A stretch of 64,000 nt of DNA, from positions 57,236 through 121,235 of the forward strand of contig CABZTD010000003.1 in assembly GCA_902528515.1 (NCBI GenBank), in the 5' to 3' direction. The translations under genes were made by a program, and so were the position numbers. Of the stretch, positions 25,665 to 34,232 are shown in pieces. Below the pieces are notes generated by a model, which ran no database searches, had not been told where the DNA came from, and was given only the letters and a program-made list of their open reading frames with translations. Numbering within the stretch: the first letter of the stretch is position 1; each line of letters begins with the position of its first letter. This DNA comes from K189A clade bacterium. GTDB lineage: Bacteria; Pseudomonadota; Gammaproteobacteria; Pseudomonadales; Azotimanducaceae.

Positions 25665-25692
25665 CCTTGGGGAGTAAGCGTATTCCCCAGGG
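25665..25692 (+). terminator. Possible terminator after the tandem-domain gene
   Basis: CCTTGGGGA (25665-25673) pairs with TCCCCAGGG (25684-25692) through one wobble. It is followed by ATTTATTATC rather than a clean T-run, so it is a weak terminator or a 3' stabiliser. The 25693-25966 gap shows nothing else. Confidence 0.45.
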
Positions 25693-25966
25693 ATTTATTA
25701 TCTAGATTGAAGGAGTTCTTTCGACGGATCTCATTCTCAGCTTTTATGATCTACCCCTTAAAAGATTGGGAAGTCTCTAAACATCAATTGGCAACCCAGT
25801 TTTTAACAGGAATGCGGGGTAGGGCCTTTCGCCAATGGCGTACACTACCCGTCTCAACAACTACAACTCTGAAGTTGTTTGACGGCTAGCTAGGTTGGGC
25901 CAGCCACGTTAAATTAAGCGCTTAAATGATCTTAACATTTCGAGCTACTACTCACGGTAATACTCC

Positions 25967-27247
25967 ATGGTTCGCTTATCTGACCTAAATGACGTTGAGG
26001 CCGAGCACATGCGAGTGCGCGCCAGTGAAATGCAGCCTGTCCCCCCAGCAGCCTGGATCACCCCTAAACCACTAAAGGACTGTACGGTAGCGATTGTTTC
26101 TACCTCCGGCCTACACCGGCGAGGAGACGCCCCCTTTAAAGTCGGCGCTATAGACTATCGGCTAATCCCCGGCGCCACTGACTTTGGCGATCTCGTGGTT
26201 TCGCACATCAGCGCCAATTTCGATCGCAGCGCCTACCAAGAAGACCCAAATATCTGGTTCCCACTGGACAGACTACGGGAAATGGCCGTAGACGGAGAAA
26301 TTGGCGGTGTTTCCAGCTGGCATTATTCCTTTATGGGCGCGCAGCCCAATCATGCGGCGTTGTCTAATGCAGGCGAAGAAGTTGGTCGGCTGCTGGCCGC
26401 AGACGAGGTTGATGTTGCTTTGATGGTGCCTGTTTGACCCATCTGTACGGGCGCCGTTGGCGCTCTTGCGAACTATATAGAGCGTGCGGGCGTCGCTACC
26501 GCGTCCATCAGTTTGATACGAGAACAAAGTGAGGCTGTGAGGCCGCCACGGGCGTTATGGGTGCCCTTTGCGCTAGGCCGCCCTCTTGGCGTCGCCGGCG
26601 ATGCCGAATTTCAGAAGGGTGTACTGCGGGCAAGTTTTGCAATGCTGCAAAACGCAGTAGAGCCAACGATAGAGGACTATCCGGTTGAGGCGCCAGTGGA
26701 ATCTGGCTCTAGCGAGTGGTCATGCCCAGTAAGCTTCCCTGTGGCTGACAAGAAATCTATTTCCGCCCGATTGCTCGCCGAAATTAACCTAATGGCGCCG
26801 TGGTCTGCTGAAACCAGGGCGGCTCGAGGAAGAACATTATTTGGGGTTACCGGTGCTCGGCCAGATCAGGTCGAGCAGGTTGCCGTAGCGTTGGGGGAAA
26901 TCGCAGATAAAGGGAACGTGACCGAAGTACCACAGGGGGATATCAGTTGGCAATTTGAGATGCCGCTGTTGATAAGGCACTTGGTCGATGACCTCCGGAC
27001 GTTTTACCATGAATCGATGGCCGCTCAGCCTGGCGACAATGTGCCGAACCATGACGCTTTGAACGATTGGATTTTCAGTGGGACAGCACTGGGTGATGCA
27101 ATCCAAGCCATAGCTCAACACTTAACCCGCGCTGGTGATGGCGCATCTTTGATGACTCGTGGATTTTTAGTTCCAGAGGGGCATCTTGCGGGTGGCGGCA
27201 GTGCCTTCCCAACCCCAGCTGAAATGAATAAAAACCCGAAAATCTAG
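25967..27247 (+). CDS. GrdB-family reductase-like selenoprotein, Sec (UGA) at codon 157
   Basis: Two same-frame halves separated only by TGA at 26435-26437 make one 426-residue protein of the glycine/sarcosine/betaine reductase selenoprotein B family (PF07355). The first half has VSTSGLHRRGDAPF, YRLIPGATDFGDLVVSHISANFDR and the HYSFMGAQ motif. The second continues PICTGAVGAL, then PPRALWVPFALGRPLGV. The TGA falls in LMVPV-TGA-PICTG, where relatives carry Cys or Sec, giving a U-P-I-C redox motif. A SECIS-like hairpin follows. The proteobacterial group is not a true glycine reductase; its substrate is unknown. Conventional annotation would split this gene. Confidence 0.85.
26438..26465 (+). promoter_or_regulatory. 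Bacterial SECIS-like element for Sec157
   Basis: Directly after the UGA, GGGCGCC (26449-26455) pairs with GGCGCTC (26459-26465), 7 bp with one G-U wobble, closing a GTT loop (26456-26458). The loop begins 18 nt after the UGA, inside the 16-37 nt range reported for bacterial SECIS elements, and its first base is G as expected. Confidence 0.75.
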
Positions 27248-27413
27248 CACCTTAGAACACTCGCAGAAGCACAACGATTATGCGACCAGAGGTCTCCATG
27301 TTTTTCGGATTTCGATGAAATTAGAAAAAATGTCGCCCCGAAGCGGGCCTCGAGCCCTCTATCATAAGGGCGGAATCAATCGTAGTTGATTTAGCCGTGG
27401 TAAACCTACTGTT

Positions 27414-28061
27414 TTAGACTGCAGGAAACGCCACCACGTCAGCGGCATCGATAAGCCCTAATTCCAGACCCACTCGGTAAAAACTCGACACTGAATAATC
27501 ATCCAAGTCGGCGCTAGTATGAGCAATAGTTATCGTCCCACAGATTTGCTTGCATCCAATCTTGGTAATTTCTTGAAGCAATGCAAAGTCACGGTAGTAA
27601 TCTCGCAATACCTCTTTGCCCTCTCTAAGGCGTCTTGAGTTTTTCCTGCACAAGTGCGCCTCGACACGATCCGTAATCTGCTCCAGTGCCTCACGCCGTT
27701 GGGTCTGTAAACTGTGGGTCAAAGCTGAATATGGGATCTCGCTAATCACTTTGTATCGATCTGCGTGTTTTGAATGATAGTCGGCGATATTTGGATCGAG
27801 AAAAATCAGTAGTCGCTGTATAGCGAGATTATCAGCGATAGCTCTTGTTATTGCGGATATTCCCTTTTCTTCGTAAGGGTCTCCCTGCGTCACAAGAAGT
27901 ATTGGTTTCTTGGGCGGGTGAGTAGCCCAATGAATTTCAAGTTGCTCGATAATCATCGCAGCAACCCGCGACGGGTCCCGAGTGTCATATCCGCCCATGC
28001 CTTCGATCACCAATGGGTGATGACGACGCAGCGTTTGAATACCTATTGGTTCTTCACCCAT
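27414..28061 (-). CDS. Conserved-looking hypothetical protein
   Basis: No family is recognised. The 215-residue soluble protein has a beta-alpha pattern: PLVIEGMGGYDTRDPSRVAA, then PILLVTQGDPYEEKGISAIT, then LLIFLDPNIADYHSKHADRY, then a long helix rich in Arg and Glu, then CGTITIAHTSADLD. The phrases QGDP and FLDPNIADYH look like an active-site loop set. It is convergent with the selenoprotein gene, 166 nt away, and no partner is evident. Confidence 0.55.
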   Translation of the reverse strand: MGEEPIGIQTLRRHHPLVIEGMGGYDTRDPSRVAAMIIEQLEIHWATHPPKKPILLVTQGDPYEEKGISAITRAIADNLAIQRLLIFLDPNIADYHSKHADRYKVISEIPYSALTHSLQTQRREALEQITDRVEAHLCRKNSRRLREGKEVLRDYYRDFALLQEITKIGCKQICGTITIAHTSADLDDYSVSSFYRVGLELGLIDAADVVAFPAV

Positions 28062-28194
28062 TCTGAAAATATTTCGCTCTCTCTGTGTAGACGCTTTGAG
28101 GATTTGTTTTTAACCCGAAGAAAGTGTCAGCAAGCCGTACTCCAAACCACTATAAAATAGAGGTTTGGAGGATTTTCGATTTGGGGAAATGTCT

Positions 28195-28575
28195 TTATTC
28201 GGATGAGGCAGTTACGAATGTTAGAAACGAGTGATCACAGCTGTAAATCGAGTTATACAACGCGCCGAAAGCTGCGCCATCTTCCGACCCGTTGAACCAG
28301 TCATTGGCCTTACCATATGCCTCGCCTGACGGCGCAATGCCAATCCAGTTGACTGAATTTTTTTTGACCGGCACCTGCTGGAAGCCTACGTGCGCGGTAT
28401 AGCTATCCTCTAAACCAGCTTTCTTTAGCATCCTATTAAAAGTTGTCATCATAGCGTTAACGTCAGACATGCTTTTTCCGTCATTTAGTTCACAAGTAAA
28501 AACCTCCACGATAGGGCCCGCAAAAGTCGATGATGAACAAAGGGTAATAACGATTGCGGCGATTAGCTTTTTCAT
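28195..28575 (-). CDS. Secreted single-domain protein (CxLNDGKSMxDV family)
   Basis: The 126 residues carry a signal peptide (MKKLIAAIVITLCSSSTFA, cleavage before GPIVE) and one domain like each half of the 24911 protein: FTCELNDGKSMSDVNAMMTT, then YTAHVGFQQVP, with a late Cys in SIYSCDHSFL. It is probably exported and disulfide-bonded. Function is unknown. GGAGTTTT lies before ATG 28575. Confidence 0.65.
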   Translation of the reverse strand: MKKLIAAIVITLCSSSTFAGPIVEVFTCELNDGKSMSDVNAMMTTFNRMLKKAGLEDSYTAHVGFQQVPVKKNSVNWIGIAPSGEAYGKANDWFNGSEDGAAFGALYNSIYSCDHSFLTFVTASSE

Positions 28576-28754
28576 AAAACTCCACTGTTTTGTTGTTCAA
28601 GGAGCCCCAATACTACATGAGGCCTATTTCTGAGTTTCGTTTGGGTTTACATGACAGACTATGGATTAAGCGCAACCTGATTTGAGAGGATGCATAAGAT
28701 TAAGCCCTGATATGCCTGCGCGAAAAAATATGATTCTGGCCAGACCGTTCAAAT

Positions 28755-29603
28755 TTAATTGTTATCCCACGCCCCTTTTGTCGCAGCTGCAAGAAGGGTT
28801 GATCTAGTCTCCTCCGTCGGCGCTGGCTCTGATTCTCCGAATATAGCTCTTACCCAATGACCGTCAGTCGGGTTCGGTAAAACTATGAATCGATCTCCAA
28901 ACTCCTGCTTATCGCGTTCCATAAGCGCGAAACGCTGCTCGATATTGGTCACATAGTAATCTCGCTTGAAGTCGTTGAGATTATCTCCCAATAACAGCAC
29001 TAGCTCGTGAGACTTTTTGACCCTTTCTCTAGCTGGTGTCTTGTCAGAAGAATCTCTAAAAACTGTCAAATGTTCACGATCTGCATAAGGCAACTCCAAA
29101 TACTGAAGTTGTCGTAGAGCGTAGTCGTAGGTTTCTGGGCCTTGGTTTCGATTCGTGACGTAGAAAACTTCGACCCCCAGTTCGTTGCAGTAGGCCAAGA
29201 ATTCCCGCGCTCCGGGCACAAGTGAAATTAAATTCTCTGGAATCCATCTGTCCCAAATTGCGTCGTCAAAAAAATCAATCCCTTGATCTATCAAGTGGCT
29301 CCAATAGCTACTAGCGTGAAAGATCGTGTTATCTATGTCGGTCATGACGGCAAGAGGGCGTCGAGATTCGGCATGTCTTTGCTTTGCTTGATCAACTTTC
29401 ACTTTTGCCAGGTTGAACGCTTGGTGACAGAGCGCTCCAAATTCTGCGGCGGTATTTGACCAAGCTACTGCCCACAAAAGCGGATTTCTTTGCTGGCATG
29501 AATGGTTTGATTCTTTTTCTAAGTCGGTTTCATGCGGATTGACTATTGAAGAGGTCGTAAGGCTACCCGCCAGCATAGTTGTTAGTAGCGATCTTCGATT
29601 CAT
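28755..29603 (-). CDS. HAD-family acid phosphatase, e(P4)-like, exported
   Basis: The HAD motif I is MTDIDNTIF (Asp nucleophile and Asp+2). YVTNRNQG is motif II, and LLLGDNLNDFKRDY is motif IV, as in lipoprotein e(P4) / 5'-nucleotidase phosphatases that dephosphorylate NMN and other nucleotides outside the cytoplasm. The protein has 282 residues from ATG 29603. Its N-terminus MNRRSLLTTMLAGSL carries twin arginines, which suggests Tat export; no lipobox Cys is seen. It may feed phosphate and nucleoside to the cell. Confidence 0.8.
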   Translation of the reverse strand: MNRRSLLTTMLAGSLTTSSIVNPHETDLEKESNHSCQQRNPLLWAVAWSNTAAEFGALCHQAFNLAKVKVDQAKQRHAESRRPLAVMTDIDNTIFHASSYWSHLIDQGIDFFDDAIWDRWIPENLISLVPGAREFLAYCNELGVEVFYVTNRNQGPETYDYALRQLQYLELPYADREHLTVFRDSSDKTPARERVKKSHELVLLLGDNLNDFKRDYYVTNIEQRFALMERDKQEFGDRFIVLPNPTDGHWVRAIFGESEPAPTEETRSTLLAAATKGAWDNN

Positions 29604-29764
29604 TTTTAAGCTTTTGCAGTTCACGACTATTTCCTTTTTTTTCTGAAATTGCGAGGGGTTTTAAGGGGCCGAAAGGCCCAGAAAATCGCCGCACAGATAC
29701 CATCCACCCTTTTCCAAAAAGGCCGTTAATATAAGAGGCAATCCTCTGGGCAAGTAGGGGCAAA

Positions 29765-29898
29765 TTACAAAGCTTCGATAGGGACATACAAGGAGGGGAA
29801 GAGGAGGATGAACGTCTCCCGCAGTCCTGAAAAGATTGCGTTGTCCAGCGCATGAATGCGTCTTAGACGGCAACTTTTTACTCATGAGAGTGAGATAA
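29765..29898 (-). repeat. Dispersed repeat, copy 3 of 4 (decayed)
   Basis: The leftward frame gives RLRRIHALDNAIFSGLRETF and then LYVPIEAL and stop, aligned codon by codon with the intact copy. The start ATG has become TTA, an early CAA has become TAA, and one base is lost. The hairpin arms are eroded, but the GGAGGGGAAGAGGAGG loop is recognisable. Confidence 0.7.
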
Positions 29899-29976
29899 AG
29901 GCCTACGCGCGACAACAAAAAAGAGTGTGACGATCAGGTCAAAGAACTGGGATACGTCCTAAGATGGGCAAACGAA

Positions 29977-30537
29977 CTAAGTGCTTTTTTTGGTCCCGCC
30001 TGTACGGTGCTTTTCGTTTATTCGTTTGTAGGTATCTAGCTCCTCTTCAACCGTAGTTCGTCGGCGGCTCTCATCTCGCCATGCCTGGTGCAGCTTTTGA
30101 TACTCTGAAGCAAGCGCGTCGTAGTCTTCGGGCAGCGTTAACTCGAAAGTCGTCGCCGAATATCCAGTTCGTTGGATGCCATCAGGTGCAAACAGCTGTA
30201 CCGTTGCACCGTGCGTTGGTATCACTGTCTGCAGCGAAGCCCAGTGATTGCATGCCCAGGATAGGAAGTCCTTAACCAAGAAACTATTCGGATTGTTTGA
30301 GACTCTCTCGCGAATGAGTCGGTTTTTTCGTGCTCGCTTGATTGCAGAACGCACGCTTTCTATGGCCATCTTCCTAGCGTATCCGCCCTGTTGTAAGTTT
30401 GAGGGGTGAAGAAACCCTGCCAGCTCGGCTATGGCCGTCTTCTCATCGACGACCTCAAAATATTGCCAAACGAACTGCTGTCTTGCGTGCTCGTCTGGTT
30501 TGGGCCTGTCGTCTTTTTTTTTCCTTTTTGCGGGCAC
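29977..30537 (-). CDS. Hypothetical basic coiled-coil protein
   Basis: The 186 residues have a lysine-rich head (AKRKKKDDRPKPDEH), a middle with RKMAIESVRSAIKRARKNRL that could bind nucleic acid, and a C-terminal coiled coil (YQKLHQAWRDESRRRTTVEE). No signal or membrane segment is seen and no family is recognised. It stands alone. Confidence 0.5.
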   Translation of the reverse strand: MPAKRKKKDDRPKPDEHARQQFVWQYFEVVDEKTAIAELAGFLHPSNLQQGGYARKMAIESVRSAIKRARKNRLIRERVSNNPNSFLVKDFLSWACNHWASLQTVIPTHGATVQLFAPDGIQRTGYSATTFELTLPEDYDALASEYQKLHQAWRDESRRRTTVEEELDTYKRINEKHRTGGTKKST

Positions 30538-30688
30538 GATATCCGCCGTGAATCTATTGCATACCTAAAAGATACTAACGAATCGGACAGAGTCAGAAAA
30601 AGATTAAAAAAACAATATCGGTTTTATGAGCAGTGAAAAAATCCTCTCGAAAAAGTTTCGCTTCTAGCTGCATCCAGCAAAAATGTGT

Positions 30689-32611
30689 TTATAGATGTTT
30701 GTTTAAAAATTGAAGGTAGGCCTCTGACGCCACAATTCGGTTTTTTCGCTTTCTGAAACCGTGTCCCTCGTCCTCGAATAAAACGTATTCGACGGGCACG
30801 TTATTAGCGCGCACCTTATCCACAAGCTCGTCGCTTTCTACCTGCAGTACACGGGGGTCATTCGCGCCCTGAACAACGAGTAGTGGTTTCACAATGTTCT
30901 CCGCGTGGAATAGCGGTGAAATCGCAGTTAAACGCTCGTTGTCGATTGCGGGGTCGCCGAGCTCTGCATAAAGTGAGGTTCTAAACGCGCCCCACCATGG
31001 TGGAATTGACTCCAGCGTTCTTACCCAGTTGGTCACTCCAAAAATATTCACGCCGACATCAAAAGCTTTCGGTTCAAACGCTAACGCGGCCGCGACTATA
31101 TAGCCGCCGTAAGACCCACCTATGATGCCCACACGCTCACCGTCAATCCATTTGTGAGACGCCAAGAATGCGCGTGATGCAACAACGTCTCCTAGATCTG
31201 CGTCACCGTGTTTCAAATCATCGAGGTGATAGAAGGTCTTCCCATAACCGCTGGAACCTCTGTTGTTGATTTGAAATACCGCATAGCCATGGTTTACGAG
31301 ATGCTGAATAGTTGCGGAATAGCCTTTCCTACTTTGACCCCCGGGACCGCCGTGTACCCACACCATAGCGGGCGCAGGATTTTTTGCGGATGCCTCTCGC
31401 GGCTTATAAATAATGCCTGGGATTTGCAACCCGTCATAGCTGGCAAAGCGAACAACTTCCCCCTCGACCATAAGGTTACTGTTGATCGCTGGATTCAATG
31501 CTTGCGTCAGTTGCACCGCTTCGCCACCCATGGGCATGTGGTATAGATCATAGGGTGCCGTGTCGCGATTCAATCCAAACGCAATAGCAGTTTCGTCGCG
31601 ATTAAACCGGACCTGAGCAAGATCGCCGTCGGGTACATTTTTTAGTACTAGGTCTTCACCGGTTGCCAGGTCGGTCAATGTGACGTTCGTACTCGCATCG
31701 TTGTTAACGCCGCTGATTCGGTATCTGCCGCTGGGGGAGAAGCCGACGTACATCACATCCCAGTCGTCTGCGACGAGAACCTTACGTTCACCAGTTTCTA
31801 AGAACAGCGTCCAGGCCTGACTGAATTCGCCAAACTCGTTGGTGGAGTAAATCAATTGGCTGCTATCTGGAGTGAAACCCATCGCTGAGTATTCAATATC
31901 ACCGTTATGAGGCGTGATATTAACGAGATCTAACTGGTCAGCTGTTGTATCGATTAAGAAAAGGTCACTGTCGGCATTGCTGTTATTGCGGACGTAAACC
32001 ACCCAGCGTCCATCCGAGCTAATCGAGCCTAGGTCGAGGCCCTCACTGTTCTCGTATAGGACTTTGCGCGAGTAGTCTTTCGCGTCATAGCGGTACAAGT
32101 CAAAAGCAGTACCATCGCGCTCGTTACTGAACACGAAAAAGGCCTTACCATTTGCGGACCAGCCAGCAAATCCTGCTTTGTGGCCTTTGCCGGGCGTAAG
32201 ATCAGTCACCTCACCCTTAGGATTCATAACGAATACATGTGTCAGCTCATCACCGTTACCGTCTTGTTGGTAAATGAACCGATCGTCGTCAGGAAACCAT
32301 GAGTCTGCATAAACGCCGCGATCATCGGATTGTGTTAGAGCTGTCATCTGCCCTGTGCTCACATCCAATCGATAGGCGTTATATACCCCGGTCTCGTCTG
32401 AGCTTATCAACAGGTCGCCGTTGGTAGCGGAGAAGGCGTAAGGCCCAACGCCACCCATTCTATAGCTGGTGGTTTGGAAGAATTGCGCTGCCGTGTAGGT
32501 CTCATGCACAACTTCCTCTCTTGATATCTGCTCTTGCGCGTTCTCCGTTGAGCATGCGCATAATAGGATGGCTAGTAAGGTAGCAGTAACCATTTGTATA
32601 AAACACGTCAT
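30689..32611 (-). CDS. S9 family prolyl oligopeptidase / acyl-aminoacyl-peptidase-like
   Basis: The 640 residues have a lipoprotein-type signal (LLAILLCACSTEN), a seven-bladed propeller of repeated TPDSSQLIYSTNEFGE-like segments, then an alpha/beta-hydrolase domain. The catalytic Ser is in GGSYGGYIV, the Asp in VQGANDPRVLQVES and the His in FEDEGHGFRKRKN. The HGGPGGQSRKGY loop supports the oxyanion hole. These enzymes cleave short peptides after proline or remove N-terminal residues; an envelope location suggests peptide feeding. Confidence 0.87.
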   Translation of the reverse strand: MTCFIQMVTATLLAILLCACSTENAQEQISREEVVHETYTAAQFFQTTSYRMGGVGPYAFSATNGDLLISSDETGVYNAYRLDVSTGQMTALTQSDDRGVYADSWFPDDDRFIYQQDGNGDELTHVFVMNPKGEVTDLTPGKGHKAGFAGWSANGKAFFVFSNERDGTAFDLYRYDAKDYSRKVLYENSEGLDLGSISSDGRWVVYVRNNSNADSDLFLIDTTADQLDLVNITPHNGDIEYSAMGFTPDSSQLIYSTNEFGEFSQAWTLFLETGERKVLVADDWDVMYVGFSPSGRYRISGVNNDASTNVTLTDLATGEDLVLKNVPDGDLAQVRFNRDETAIAFGLNRDTAPYDLYHMPMGGEAVQLTQALNPAINSNLMVEGEVVRFASYDGLQIPGIIYKPREASAKNPAPAMVWVHGGPGGQSRKGYSATIQHLVNHGYAVFQINNRGSSGYGKTFYHLDDLKHGDADLGDVVASRAFLASHKWIDGERVGIIGGSYGGYIVAAALAFEPKAFDVGVNIFGVTNWVRTLESIPPWWGAFRTSLYAELGDPAIDNERLTAISPLFHAENIVKPLLVVQGANDPRVLQVESDELVDKVRANNVPVEYVLFEDEGHGFRKRKNRIVASEAYLQFLNKHL

Positions 32612-33068
32612 GCCTTGCTCCCCTTTAGCGTTATCGGTTTATGTTTAATGGGTTAATGATGGTGACACGCGACAATTCAGGCGAGGCTTTCTTGTAGAAA
32701 GCCGCCGAGTAACACTTGAGGAAACACAAGAAACTTAAACTGGCATAAGAAAGTATAAAAGGCACGATGAACTATTTTCAAAATCAGTAAGTACTTACAA
32801 TCATTGCAAGAACCAACCTAATTGTGTGAACGAGGGTATGTAGCCCCCTATCAGAATATTAGTATGTTAAAAACGGTGGGCAAGAATCCTACTTGCCCTG
32901 CGGTGGACCAATAAATACTTCCCACGAGACGGCTTCCCGAGTTCCTTATAAAGCTTAATAAATGTCTTATTTGAACTGGGATCCCGGTAGTTCAAGTCCA
33001 CCTTGCGTTAGTGAACGTTAATCGGTCGAAATCGTTAACGAGCTAACCATCGTAAGTTACAAGACCCC
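32612..33068. other. Intergenic stretch with one strong hairpin
   Basis: GGGCAAG (32878-32884) and CTTGCCC (32892-32898) form a perfect 7-bp hairpin with a 7-nt loop. Nothing else is supported. A T-arm-like phrase near 32985-33003 was considered and rejected as a tRNA. Confidence 0.4.
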
Positions 33069-34232
33069 TCAGCCGTCGTTTTTTTGCCTTCTAGCAAGCA
33101 AGATGGCTACAAACAATAAGGCATAGCAAAAGCTTCCAAAAGCTAAGGATCCTAGGGCGCCGAAAGCATTTACCAAAGAACTAGATACTAGAGGGCTAAC
33201 TGCTGTTCCAGCAGTTGCGCAAAGCAGGAGTACTGCTACGAAGTTAGCAGGGTGATCCTCGAAGTTTTCAGACGCTAGCGAGATTGCGGCCTTAAGGAAT
33301 GAGAAGTTCAAAAATCCCCATGTGAAAGCGAAGAAAGGCAACATTTCCGCGCTTGGTGCGAAAAATACAAAAAGCGATCCCAAGAAAATCGTGCAGGAGG
33401 CTAAACCTACCAATCTTTCAGTCCCTATTCGAAAAACCCACCAACTGGTAAAAAGCTGAGCAGCAAACATCCCCAACCAAAATTGCGCTACTAATCCGCC
33501 GGAGAGTATTGGGCCTGCGTTATGGGCATCGGATGCAAAGGAGGGCAGCCAGAGCAAAAAAGAATACTGTCCTAGCGTGTATAGGAATAACGAAAAGCCC
33601 AACCACCTCGCGTCAATTGGCCATGCTTTTATAGAGATTGCAGCCTCAACACGTTGTTGGCTTACCTTGTTGAAATCAGAGGTAAAGGACATGATAGAGA
33701 TAAACACACAAATGACACCAACAAGTTGGTAGGCGGTCGCCCAGCCGAATTGAAAATAAATTAGGGTGGTCGCAACCCAAGAAAGCAAAAATCCAGCAAT
33801 GCTGAAGCATGCATCTGTCAATATGAGCATCGAAGCTTTTTTTGACGCGGAAAAACGTAAAGTAATGAGTACTGCGGCTGCAGCCAAACCGACGCCGCAG
33901 CCAAAGCCGACTACTGCTAAAACAGCGCCCACGTATTCGAGATCATCAATCAACCCTAGTGATAGCAGGGATGTTCCCAGTACGGCATAGGTCGAAATAA
34001 GAATAGATCGCAAGTTAAAAACGGTAAGTGCCACGGTAGCACAAGCTGCTCCAACGAGATTACCGACGGTTAGCGCACCGAAAGTACGCGCAACTTCGGT
34101 TATGGGAAGTTGGAAGTACTTAGCCATCTCCGGTGTCAAAATTCCCATGGGTGCGAGCATTGCAGACATCACAAAGTAGCATGCGAATGAGACAGGAGTG
34201 AGGAATGAAAATTTGTTCAAATTCTTGGCCAT
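33069..34232 (-). CDS. MFS transporter
   Basis: The 387 residues form about 12 hydrophobic segments typical of the major facilitator superfamily, with the loop 2-3 region LRSILISTYAVLG and a central loop around residue 190-205 (SDFNKVSQQRVEAA). It starts inside the last 16 nt of the amidohydrolase, so the two are cotranslated. By inference it imports the heterocycle or amide that the hydrolase acts on. Confidence 0.8.
   Translation of the reverse strand: MAKNLNKFSFLTPVSFACYFVMSAMLAPMGILTPEMAKYFQLPITEVARTFGALTVGNLVGAACATVALTVFNLRSILISTYAVLGTSLLSLGLIDDLEYVGAVLAVVGFGCGVGLAAAAVLITLRFSASKKASMLILTDACFSIAGFLLSWVATTLIYFQFGWATAYQLVGVICVFISIMSFTSDFNKVSQQRVEAAISIKAWPIDARWLGFSLFLYTLGQYSFLLWLPSFASDAHNAGPILSGGLVAQFWLGMFAAQLFTSWWVFRIGTERLVGLASCTIFLGSLFVFFAPSAEMLPFFAFTWGFLNFSFLKAAISLASENFEDHPANFVAVLLLCATAGTAVSPLVSSSLVNAFGALGSLAFGSFCYALLFVAILLARRQKNDG

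Noticed and set aside
32985..33003. T-arm-like phrase GGTAGTTCAAGTCCACC suggesting a tRNA or attachment site
   Set aside because: The stem has a mismatch, and no acceptor, D-arm or anticodon arm can be drawn upstream.
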